From positions 1 through 46,919 of the forward strand of contig NZ_BCZS01000031.1 in NCBI RefSeq assembly GCF_001598855.1: a stretch of 46,919 bases of DNA, read 5' to 3'. The position numbers were made by a program, and so were the translations under genes. The notes beneath the pieces are model-generated. The model was not told the origin of the DNA and did no database searches. It saw nothing but the letters and a program-made list of their open reading frames with translations. Each line of letters begins with the position of its first letter. The first letter of the stretch is position 1. Shown one piece after another: positions 30,796 through 36,947 of this stretch. This stretch comes from Pluralibacter gergoviae ATCC 33028 = NBRC 105706 (GTDB lineage: Bacteria > Pseudomonadota > Gammaproteobacteria > Enterobacterales > Enterobacteriaceae).

Positions 30796-31086
30796 ATGGG
30801 GTTTCAATATTGGTTCACTGTATGCGCGACTTTAATTCTTGGCCCCTTAGCACTAATTGAAACATTTAGATATATGCGTCGGGGAATCTACACCAAAACA
30901 TTCAAGGGCACTCGAAGGAGAGAGTATATCCACAAGGATGAAAAGCCTATTGAGTTCTGGTTCAGCATCGTCGCACATTTTGCTATGGGTAGCGTGTTGA
31001 TGGGTGTTGGTATCTGGTTTTTAGATAAGATACCTGCAGTTCACCATTTATACGACCAGATACGCGAAATTGCGCAATTTTGGTAA
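30796..31086 (+). CDS. Moron: two-helix membrane protein
   Basis: 96 residues with membrane helices at about 3-21 (FQYWFTVCATLILGPLALI) and 60-80 (IVAHFAMGSVLMGVGIWFL), joined by a basic, probably cytoplasmic loop (RRGIYTKTFKGTRRREYIHK). It has its own promoter upstream and a hairpin downstream and is unlike neighbouring structural genes, so it is a moron expressed in the lysogen. A GTG 3 bases upstream is an alternative start. Superinfection exclusion at the membrane is a reasonable guess; no family known. Confidence 0.75.
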   Translation: MGFQYWFTVCATLILGPLALIETFRYMRRGIYTKTFKGTRRREYIHKDEKPIEFWFSIVAHFAMGSVLMGVGIWFLDKIPAVHHLYDQIREIAQFW

Positions 31087-31111
31087 TACATAAGAACTGT
31101 CACTTCCCGCG

Positions 31112-31127
31112 CCTCGCCATAGCGAGG
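31112..31127 (+). terminator. Hairpin after the moron
   Basis: CCTCGC-CATA-GCGAGG followed by ATTTAT; weak T-run. Closes the moron transcription unit. Confidence 0.5.
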
Positions 31128-31151
31128 ATTTATACTGCCTGGAGAACCGCC

Positions 31152-31616
31152 ATGGGCGTTAAAGTTCGCGGCATCCGCGAGGCGAAAGCCAACCTTAACC
31201 GCATCGTCGGCGACATTCAGGGGCGCAAGGTGGTGCGTGCGCTGCAGTCTGCGCTGATACTCATTGGCTCCAGGGCCGCCTACTACACCCCGATCGATAC
31301 ATCGACCCTGCTCAATAGCCAGTTTCGCGAGATGGTTGTCAACGGTACGATAATAACCGGCCGCATCGGTTATTCCGCTAACTATGCGGCCTATGTCCAC
31401 GCAATGACCGGCAAGCTCAAAGGTCAGCCGCGAGCCGACTTCGGCATGACCAGCAACCGCTCGGATGTAGGCCCTAAAAAACCAACTGCATTCGGTGGCG
31501 GGACGGGAAAGGGTAATTATTGGGATCCGCACGCTGAGCCGCAGTTCCTGACAAAAGGAGCTAACGAGGAGCGGGATGCTATAGATGCCGTCATCAAGAA
31601 GGAAATGAGCCTATGA
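31152..31616 (+). CDS. HK97 gp10-like neck/tail-completion protein
   Basis: 154 residues. VRGIREAKANLNRIVGDIQG, ALILIGSRAAYYTPIDTSTL, RIGYSANYAAYVHAMTGKL and PQFLTKGANEERDAIDAVIK match the HK97 gp10 pattern (helix, then TPvDTG..L.S, Y..YVH, PFl..A). It joins head and tail. ATG 31152 has GGAGAACC upstream; an in-frame start at 31080 would run through the terminator. Overlaps the next gene by 4 bases. Confidence 0.88.
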   Translation: MGVKVRGIREAKANLNRIVGDIQGRKVVRALQSALILIGSRAAYYTPIDTSTLLNSQFREMVVNGTIITGRIGYSANYAAYVHAMTGKLKGQPRADFGMTSNRSDVGPKKPTAFGGGTGKGNYWDPHAEPQFLTKGANEERDAIDAVIKKEMSL

Positions 31617-32002
31617 CGCCTCCGATGTACAGGCGGGTACTGGAGTTCATCGTTGATGCAGGGCTGACTGATGGATACCTGATCCAGCAGCTTACCTGGA
31701 CTGACACCAAGAACCTGAAAGACCGCTTCATCGTTTTCCGCCCAAACGGCGGGACGCCTATAGACCGTGACATGGCCGCCGACTACTACGTGTTGATTGA
31801 CGTGGTGACTGCCAAGGGGGTAGGCGAAGCGGAACGGGCTGAACGGGTTGTGCAGGCCATAGTGGATTACGTTCAGCATAATCCCATGACCAACCCCTGC
31901 CTTGGACAAATCAGTAACATCGGCGGTATTCCGGCGCCAGTAAAAACCGAGGAGGGGCGTTTTGTATGGCGCCTCCAGTTTTCCTGCCTGTTTGGTGGGT
32001 GA
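31613..32002 (+). CDS. Tail terminator-like protein
   Basis: 129 residues in the order expected of tail terminators: between gp10-like and tail tube. Contains FIVDAGLTDGYLIQQLTW, a DYYVLIDVV strand and AERVVQAIVDYVQHNP, followed by RFVWRLQFSCLFGG. It likely caps the tail tube and fixes its length with the tape measure. Starts within the gp10-like stop. Confidence 0.75.
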   Translation: MTPPMYRRVLEFIVDAGLTDGYLIQQLTWTDTKNLKDRFIVFRPNGGTPIDRDMAADYYVLIDVVTAKGVGEAERAERVVQAIVDYVQHNPMTNPCLGQISNIGGIPAPVKTEEGRFVWRLQFSCLFGG

Positions 32003-32020
32003 TATCACCGAATCACTACA

Positions 32021-32044
32021 AGGTCGCCTGGAGCGGCCTTTTTT
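32021..32044 (+). terminator. Intrinsic terminator before the tail tube gene
   Basis: Stem AGGTCGC-CTGGA-GCGGCCT (32021-32039) followed by six T (32039-32044). Confidence 0.85.
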
Positions 32045-32067
32045 ATTATCTGAAGCGAGGTACAACA

Positions 32068-32820
32068 ATGAAGGGCTGCTCCAATAACGAACAGTTAATC
32101 GGCCGCGCCAAAACGCTGGAGCTCTGCTACGGCTGCGCTGACGAAGTGCCCATGGAAAGCGAATGGCGCCTTATGGGCCTGCCAACGTCCGCAACCTGGG
32201 ATCTGAGCCCCGAGGCGCTTACGTCTGACGCTGATAACGGCGGTTTCAGCGCAAACCTGATCGCCAGCCTTGATCCGACTTATTCAATTGACGGCGAGGT
32301 AAGGGCCAAAGACCGCACCGACGAATTCGGCGTACAGCAGTTTGTGAAGTACATCGTCGATGAGGTCCGCGCGCGTCGGCAGCCAGGCGTCTGGATGCGC
32401 TTTCACTGGGGCGATTATTACCATATTGGCTACATGGTACCGTCGGGTGCGAGCGATGGCGGCGGCGTGAAGGAGATTGTCACATACAGCTTTGAATTTA
32501 AGTTGGCTGATGGCAACACCTTCCAGATCACCGATGCAGATGAGGGCATTCCTGTGACCGGCATCACCGTGGCGCCAACAGCTGGCACGATCGCCCCGGG
32601 TGAGAGCACGACGTTTACCGTGAATATTGCGCCTGCTGATGCTGACAACCAGGTGTTCACCGTTTCGTCGTCCGTTCCGGCGCGCGCCACCGTCGCATTT
32701 TCCGGCAAGCAGGTGACGGTATCGGCACCTTCCGGGGCCACTGATGGTAGCGCTGTAATCACGGTCACCTCAGACGACGGTGAATTCACTGCAACCTACA
32801 CGGTTACCGTGGCGTCGTAA
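32068..32820 (+). CDS. Major tail tube protein with Ig-like domain
   Basis: 250 residues. Residues 1-160 are the tube domain (SATWDLSPEALTSDADNGGF, SYSFEFKLADGNTFQI). Residues about 167-250 form a bacterial Ig-like (Big_2) domain: PVTGITVAPTAGTIAPGEST, TVSSSVPARATVAFSGKQVT, VITVTSDDGEFTATYTVTV. Such decorations project from tail tubes and may bind surface glycans weakly. GCGAGG precedes ATG 32068; longer in-frame readings start inside the terminator. Confidence 0.9.
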   Translation: MKGCSNNEQLIGRAKTLELCYGCADEVPMESEWRLMGLPTSATWDLSPEALTSDADNGGFSANLIASLDPTYSIDGEVRAKDRTDEFGVQQFVKYIVDEVRARRQPGVWMRFHWGDYYHIGYMVPSGASDGGGVKEIVTYSFEFKLADGNTFQITDADEGIPVTGITVAPTAGTIAPGESTTFTVNIAPADADNQVFTVSSSVPARATVAFSGKQVTVSAPSGATDGSAVITVTSDDGEFTATYTVTVAS

Positions 32821-32872
32821 CCAAAACAAAGGGTGGCCGCGTGCTGCCCTTGATTTTGCTTACGGGGGATTC

Positions 32873-33565
32873 ATGACACCAGTTTTAGAGTTTGGAGAAT
32901 GCGTGATCACGATGGGTGATAACGACTTTTTTTTTCGGCCTTCGCTGCTGGCCATGACACGCATCGGCGAGCCGGGGGAGATAGTCAGGACGTTTTACGA
33001 CCTCTGCAACGACGAAGTAACTCCGCTGCTGCAGCGCGCTGCTGATGCTTATCGTGAACTTGAGCGCGTGCCAGATTGCGTGCTGCAGTACATCCATAGC
33101 GGCCTGCTGACGCGCAAAGCGATTATGGCTGCGCACACGGTACTCACGGCCTGCTGTGATGACGATATCGGCGTCCTGGTGGGCTGGATGCGCCCTGCGC
33201 GTTCCCGGCGGAGGGGGATGGTATGGCGGCCAGGTTCATTACCGGCGCAGGACATGATCATCATCGCTCAGAATCTAATGGCCCACGGAATAGTAGGTAA
33301 GGCAAAACTACGGAGACTGCAGCGTCATGAAACCAATGAAACCACATCCGGATTTGTCGCTGCTGATTACGTTGTCGCCGCCAGAAACCACTTTGGCATG
33401 AGCCGCGCTGAAGCTGAGCAGTTAACGATGACCGAATTTCAGCTAATGGTCGCTGCCAAATACCCTGACCAGAAAGGATACACGCGCGAAGAGTACGACG
33501 GCGCAGCGGATGCTTTCTTTGCCAGGCGCAAGAGGAAGCAGGCGCGAGCAGCTAAAACCCATTAA
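32873..33565 (+). CDS. Tail assembly chaperone-like protein (DUF6246-like)
   Basis: 230 residues from ATG 32873 (GGGGATTC upstream). MTPVLEFGECVITMGDNDFF is a typical beginning; helical middle; C-terminus AEAEQLTMTEFQLMVAAKYP and a basic end (RRKRKQARAAKTH). Position between tail tube and (originally) tape measure is that of G/GT-type chaperones. I looked for a slippery frameshift site and found no convincing one. A strong terminator follows, then the accessory block. Confidence 0.75.
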   Translation: MTPVLEFGECVITMGDNDFFFRPSLLAMTRIGEPGEIVRTFYDLCNDEVTPLLQRAADAYRELERVPDCVLQYIHSGLLTRKAIMAAHTVLTACCDDDIGVLVGWMRPARSRRRGMVWRPGSLPAQDMIIIAQNLMAHGIVGKAKLRRLQRHETNETTSGFVAADYVVAARNHFGMSRAEAEQLTMTEFQLMVAAKYPDQKGYTREEYDGAADAFFARRKRKQARAAKTH

Positions 33566-33567
33566 CC

Positions 33568-33594
33568 AGCCTCGGCACCCGCCGGGGCTTTTTT
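33568..33594 (+). terminator. Intrinsic terminator after the tail chaperone gene
   Basis: Stem AGCCTCGGC-ACCC-GCCGGGGCT (33568-33589, one G-U pair) and a six-T run (33589-33594). It separates structural genes from the C4/KilA-N module. Confidence 0.88.
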
Positions 33595-33639
33595 ATACCT
33601 GCAGTAACCCTACCGCGCGTCGCAGCGCATTTAATCCCG

Positions 33640-33728
33640 AGTCTTTCAGAAAGCTGAGCCTGAGAACTGCCGTATATGGTGGCGACCATCTCGGGGCGGC
33701 TTTTCTGTGCGAACAGGCTCAACTTTCT
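33640..33728 (+). ncRNA. C4-like antisense RNA and its target
   Basis: AGAAAGCTGAGCCTG (33648-33662) is complementary, with one G-U pair, to CAGGCTCAACTTTCT (33714-33728), which lies directly before the AAGG ribosome binding site of the KilA-N gene. Between them are stems GCCG/CGGC (33669-33672, 33697-33700) and ATGGT-GGCG-ACCAT (33676-33689). This is the plan of the P1/P7 C4 RNA, which is processed from the leader and represses antirepressor translation. The boundaries are estimates, and the identity is from memory of that family. Confidence 0.65.
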
Positions 33729-33742
33729 AAAAGGTAATCGCT

Positions 33743-34258
33743 ATGACATATCCAACCGTATCAGTAAACGGCGTGTCCGTTCGCGTTGACGCAGAAGGGC
33801 GCTATAGCCTGAATGATCTGCACGCAGCTGCGGTGGCAGAAGGTAAAGCCACTGAATCACAAAGACCTGGCGAGTTTCTCAAGACCAAGCAAGTAAGGCG
33901 CTTTGTTCGCGCATTAAGCGATGCGAAGAAAATCGCATCGGTATTGACGATTAAAGGCGGACCTCAGCAGGGGTCGTGGGGTCTTGAGCTTATCGCTATA
34001 CGATATGCCGCATGGCTTAACCCGTTATTTGAAATTAAGGTGTATGAGACTTTTCAAATGCTCGTTCGACGAGGGTTTGATGCCATGTCTCGATTAAACA
34101 AGATTGACCATGTGATCAACACAGAGACTAAGGAAGTTAGCCATTGCGCCAGTAGAATGGGCAAGTGGGGCGCGGGTGGGAGGAAGCGACTTCTGCTGGC
34201 AGCCAGGGAGAGGGTTCTGGATGAAGTGCAAATGTACCTACCTGGGCTGGAGGTATAA
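33743..34258 (+). CDS. KilA-N domain protein, putative antirepressor
   Basis: 171 residues. Residues 15-110 form a KilA-N DNA-binding domain: GRYSLNDLHAAAVAEGKATE, QRPGEFLKTKQVRRFV, GLELIAIRYAAWLNPLFEIK and VYETFQMLVRRG. The C-terminal 60 residues are helical and basic (ASRMGKWGAGGRKRLLLAAR). Such proteins counter prophage repressors or act as lytic regulators. Translation appears controlled by the C4-like RNA upstream. It is followed by a terminator, so it is an independent unit inside the tail region. Confidence 0.85.
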   Translation: MTYPTVSVNGVSVRVDAEGRYSLNDLHAAAVAEGKATESQRPGEFLKTKQVRRFVRALSDAKKIASVLTIKGGPQQGSWGLELIAIRYAAWLNPLFEIKVYETFQMLVRRGFDAMSRLNKIDHVINTETKEVSHCASRMGKWGAGGRKRLLLAARERVLDEVQMYLPGLEV

Positions 34259-34262
34259 CTCA

Positions 34263-34293
34263 GATGGCCAAACATCGATGCGGCCATCTTTTT
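34263..34293 (+). terminator. Terminator after the KilA-N gene
   Basis: Stem GATGGCC/GGCCATC (34263-34269, 34282-34288) followed by TTTTT. It lies between convergent genes. Confidence 0.8.
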
Positions 34294-34296
34294 AGG

Positions 34297-34875
34297 CTAT
34301 TTAAACTGTGATGATGACTCGTTAATCCAGTTTTCGTAAAAGGTTACTCCAAGCCTGGCTAGAGTGGTAGGGTGATTGTTTGAGAGATGGCTTCCTAAAT
34401 GCGTTGAAGGCGGATTATATCGCTTGCCTTGGTTTTCAACCGCTACAACTCTTGTCGTGCTAGGGTGAAAGGAAACCATTAAAGGATCCCCTTCGTAATG
34501 TTCCAAGAAGCCATTTTTAATGACCATTTTTTTAATAAAAAGGGAGTTTAAACCTGGCATGGCATCAAATGTTGTATGAGCTGGAGATAATTGAGCAATG
34601 TCTTGGGTAGAATGAAAATCTGAATTTCTGGCTTGAAGAAGATAAACCAGCATTTCATCTGCCTTTCTAAGCATCATATTTTTGCTGAAATAGCTGCTAA
34701 ACTTTCCCTTTATGGGTTTCGTTGCGCATAATAGCTTGTTAAATGATTTATCGATATGTGTGAGGAAGTCTCTCCAATGCCCCTCGTACTCATCATGGCT
34801 TTTCGAGTTCTCCATAAATTCAATGCATTTTTTTGCAGCGGAAATTTCTTTCAGGGCCGGCTTATAATCGATCAT
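34297..34875 (-). CDS. Unknown protein with HEPN-like RNxxxH motif, in the sieA position
   Basis: 192 residues, soluble, mostly helical in the first 100 (EISAAKKCIEFMENSKSHDE, SFNKLLCATKPIKGKFSSYF, ADEMLVYLLQARNSDFHSTQ). R83-N-S-D-F-H88 fits the R-x4-6-H signature of HEPN ribonucleases, often written RNxxxH, on a predicted helix. The second half is beta-rich (MVIKNGFLEHYEGDPLMVSF). It overlaps mnt by 4 bases and is transcribed from Pmnt, so it should be on in the lysogen. P22 carries the exclusion gene sieA on this side of mnt. Toxin, exclusion or defence activity is inferred. Confidence 0.7.
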   Translation of the reverse strand: MIDYKPALKEISAAKKCIEFMENSKSHDEYEGHWRDFLTHIDKSFNKLLCATKPIKGKFSSYFSKNMMLRKADEMLVYLLQARNSDFHSTQDIAQLSPAHTTFDAMPGLNSLFIKKMVIKNGFLEHYEGDPLMVSFHPSTTRVVAVENQGKRYNPPSTHLGSHLSNNHPTTLARLGVTFYENWINESSSQFK

Positions 34876-35126
34876 TTTTCACCCTTGCTGTAAATACCCT
34901 TAAGCGTCTCAAACACGACGCGCTTGAACTCCTCAGCCTGCTGGTCTGCCAGGCGCTCTGCGTCGTCACGGTAGCCGGAGATTGGCGAGGGTTGCGCAAG
35001 GGCGTCCTGGACGATTTGGAGTAGCTCAGAGTTCATTGACCTGCCGTTAGATTCGGCCCTTTGCTTTATTTTTTCCCTAACCTCCAGGGGCATCCTGAAG
35101 TTGAAGTGAGGATCGTCGCGCGCCAT
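34872..35126 (-). CDS. mnt: Mnt repressor of immunity I
   Basis: 84 residues, ribbon-helix-helix. It matches P22 Mnt closely from memory: MARDDPHFNFRMPLEVREKI, NGRSMNSELLQIVQDAL, YRDDAERLADQQ. The last 10 residues differ. It represses the arc-ant promoter in the lysogen and activates its own. Transcribed leftward from Pmnt, divergent from arc. It shares its operon with the HEPN-like gene. Confidence 0.96.
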   Translation of the reverse strand: MARDDPHFNFRMPLEVREKIKQRAESNGRSMNSELLQIVQDALAQPSPISGYRDDAERLADQQAEEFKRVVFETLKGIYSKGEK

Positions 35127-35148
35127 CGGAAGTGTCTCAGTTCAAATA

Positions 35149-35204
35149 TTGACACATATGATAGAAGCACTCTATTATGTTCTCAATAGGTCCACGGTGG
35201 ACCT
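35149..35204. promoter_or_regulatory. immI control region: Pant, Pmnt, Arc and Mnt operators
   Basis: Pant (rightward): TTGACA (35149-35154), 18-bp spacer, TATTAT (35173-35178). Pmnt (leftward): TTGAGA (35181-35186), 17-bp spacer, TATCAT (35158-35163). The 21-bp Arc operator (ATGATAGAAGCACT then CTATTAT, 35158-35178) lies across Pant and differs from P22 at about one base. The Mnt operator AGGTCCACGGTGGACCT is at 35188-35204. Confidence 0.93.
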
Positions 35205-35218
35205 TTGTGGAGGTGAGA

Positions 35219-35380
35219 TTGAAAGGCATGAGCAAAAACCCGCAGTTTAACCTGCGGTGGCCAAAAGATGTTCTCGATTTGGTCAGAAAGGTTGCTGAAG
35301 AGAATGGTCGTTCGGTTAACTCTGAGATCTACCAGAGAGTGATGGAAAGCTTTAAAAAAGAAGGCCGCATTGGTGCCTAA
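35219..35380 (+). CDS. arc: Arc repressor
   Basis: 53 residues from TTG 35219 (GGAGGTGAGA directly upstream), the exact length of P22 Arc. MKGMSKNPQFNLRWPKDVLD, VRKVAEENGRSVNSEIYQRV and KKEGRIGA differ from P22 Arc at about three positions from memory. Ribbon-helix-helix dimer that represses both immI promoters during lytic growth. P22 uses ATG; TTG here would lower its synthesis. Followed by sar and ant. Confidence 0.96.
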   Translation: MKGMSKNPQFNLRWPKDVLDLVRKVAEENGRSVNSEIYQRVMESFKKEGRIGA

Positions 35381-35385
35381 ATGTT

Positions 35386-35449
35386 GAAGCCCTGACTACT
35401 TGCGATAGTCAGGGCTTCGGTGTCAGAAAATCCTTGGAGATAAACTAAC
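35386..35449 (-). ncRNA. Candidate sar antisense RNA
   Basis: The arc-ant gap holds a perfect 13-bp hairpin GAAGCCCTGACTA/TAGTCAGGGCTTC (35386-35418, 7-base loop). In P22 the sar RNA is transcribed leftward from just inside ant through this gap and masks the ant ribosome binding site. A minus-strand TATACT lies in the ant start region. RNA ends are not certain. Confidence 0.6.
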
Positions 35450-36292
35450 ATGACGAGTATAGCAATTTTAGAAGCCGTGAACACCTCTTACGTTCCGTTC
35501 AATGGTCAACAGATCTTAACGGCCGTCGCCGCTGGGGTGACTTATGTAGCAATGCGCCAGGTTGTGGAGAACATCGGCATCGACTGGACGGGGCAGTCGG
35601 TTAAGCTGCGTAAAATGAAGGATAAATTCAACTGTAGAGATATCTCTATGGTTGCCACTGACGGAAAAATTCGTAAGCTTCTTTGCCTTCCGCTGAAAAA
35701 GCTTAACGGCTGGCTGTTCAGCATCAATCCTGAGAAGGTTCGCGCCGACATCCGCGAGAAGTTGATCCAGTATCAAGAGGAATGCTTCACCGTTCTCCAC
35801 GACTACTGGACGAAAGGCGAAGTCAAAAAGGACAGCAAGCAGCGAAAGTCAACCGCGACTCAGCTTATCCCGCTGCGCCAAACCGCTGAACGACTGATAA
35901 CCACCGGACTTGGCAAAATTTACCCTGACATCTGGAAGCTCGTGCATCAGCGTTTCGATATCGAGCACATCCATCAGCTTGAGCCGGTGCAGATCGGCGA
36001 GGCGGTGGAGTACCTCAGCGCGCTTGAGGGCGAATATATCGCCAGGGAGCGCCACCAGGCAAACCAGCTTGACTATCAGATGAACGTCCACAATATCAAC
36101 GCGGCCTGTATTCATCTGGATTTTATCCACCGCGTCTGGATGGAAGAACTTCGCCCAGCGCTGAAAAAGATGGAATCCCCGATGGCAGGCAGGCTTAACG
36201 ATCGCATTACCGATGCCTGCGCCATCGTCACATCGGTGAAATGCTCGCTGGAGCGAGCATCTGGGCTAAAAGGCCTGCAGTACCACAGGTAA
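35450..36292 (+). CDS. ant: Antirepressor Ant (P22 AR-N and AR-C domains)
   Basis: 280 residues. Residues 1-125 match the P22 Ant N-terminal domain (SIAILEAVNTSYVPFNGQQI, LPLKKLNGWLFSINP, YQEECFTVLHDYW). Residues 140-280 are the P22AR C-terminal domain (STATQLIPLRQTAERLITTG, YPDIWKLVHQRFDI), which differs from P22 Ant itself and shows mosaic exchange. It inactivates prophage repressors and induces. Kept off by Mnt, Arc and sar. Ends before a terminator. Confidence 0.94.
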   Translation: MTSIAILEAVNTSYVPFNGQQILTAVAAGVTYVAMRQVVENIGIDWTGQSVKLRKMKDKFNCRDISMVATDGKIRKLLCLPLKKLNGWLFSINPEKVRADIREKLIQYQEECFTVLHDYWTKGEVKKDSKQRKSTATQLIPLRQTAERLITTGLGKIYPDIWKLVHQRFDIEHIHQLEPVQIGEAVEYLSALEGEYIARERHQANQLDYQMNVHNINAACIHLDFIHRVWMEELRPALKKMESPMAGRLNDRITDACAIVTSVKCSLERASGLKGLQYHR

Positions 36293-36307
36293 GCCCAATC
36301 AACCCTG

Positions 36308-36331
36308 AAAACCCGCTTAACTGCGGGTTTT
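36308..36331 (+). terminator. Terminator after ant
   Basis: Stem AAAACCCGC/GCGGGTTTT with a six-base loop, 36308-36331. Confidence 0.82.
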
Positions 36332-36358
36332 GTCGTTGTCAGCATTCCCTGATAGGAT
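36330..36358 (+). promoter_or_regulatory. Promoter of the exported-protein moron
   Basis: -35 TTGTCG (36330-36335), 17-bp spacer, -10 TAGGAT (36353-36358). The -35 touches the end of the ant terminator. Confidence 0.5.
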
Positions 36359-36390
36359 AATTCCCATCTTTTACTGATGGGGATAGGGAC

Positions 36391-36891
36391 GTGAAAAAGG
36401 CTTTGTATTTAACATTGTTGATCTTTTCTTGCGCGGCCGTTGCGGACGATATGCAGATGGTGGGAAGTTGGTATGTCAAGAAAAAAGAAAACAAAATGAC
36501 TGACTCGAAAGATTTCATTGCCGTTACATCCACAAAAGACATATACACCAAACAGGGAATCGAAAGGGATACATCATTAGTGCTTCGATGCATGGAAAAT
36601 GAAACATCCGCATACCTATCAATGAACGATTACCTGGGTAATGAAGCTCCTCGTATAACCATAAGATTTGATGACGGAAAGCCGAAAAAAAATAGCTGGA
36701 AAGCTGCTGAAGGTGGAGATGCTGCATTCTCTCCAAACCCTGTCTCGTTCATCAAGGAGCTATCAAAGCATAAGAAACTGATAGCTGGTTTTGAGCCGTA
36801 TGGATCAACAATGCAAATAGTCGAATTTGACTTGTCTGGCATCGATAAAGTTGCCGATGAAATAGCAAGTTCTTGCAAATGGAAACAGTAA
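36391..36891 (+). CDS. Moron: exported VasI-like protein
   Basis: 166 residues from GTG 36391 (AGGGA upstream). Signal peptide 1-18 (MKKALYLTLLIFSCAAVA, cleavage before DD). The mature part has SLVLRCMENETSAYLSMNDY, ITIRFDDGKP, FIKELSKHKKLIAGF and a terminal SSCKW, the plan of VasI-like periplasmic proteins of type VI systems; two cysteines could pair. It has a promoter and terminators on both sides. Visibly more AT-rich than the tail genes. Perhaps a cell-surface or exclusion factor; relation to type VI secretion is only structural resemblance. Confidence 0.72.
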   Translation: MKKALYLTLLIFSCAAVADDMQMVGSWYVKKKENKMTDSKDFIAVTSTKDIYTKQGIERDTSLVLRCMENETSAYLSMNDYLGNEAPRITIRFDDGKPKKNSWKAAEGGDAAFSPNPVSFIKELSKHKKLIAGFEPYGSTMQIVEFDLSGIDKVADEIASSCKWKQ

Positions 36892-36907
36892 CTTATCAAC
36901 CGCAATG

Positions 36908-36929
36908 ACCCGCTACGGCGGGTTTTTTT
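36908..36929 (+). terminator. Terminator before the tape measure gene
   Basis: ACCCGC-TACG-GCGGGT (36908-36923) and a seven-T run, followed by GCCTGGAG as ribosome binding site of the next gene. The same hairpin recurs at 39854. Confidence 0.9.
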
Positions 36930-36947
36930 ACGCCTGGAGAAAGTGAG

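Noticed and set aside
33327..33400. Possible second reading frame (MKPMKPHPDL) as a frameshifted tail chaperone
   Set aside because: It stops after 24 codons and no slippery heptamer is evident; the main frame stays protein-like to its end.
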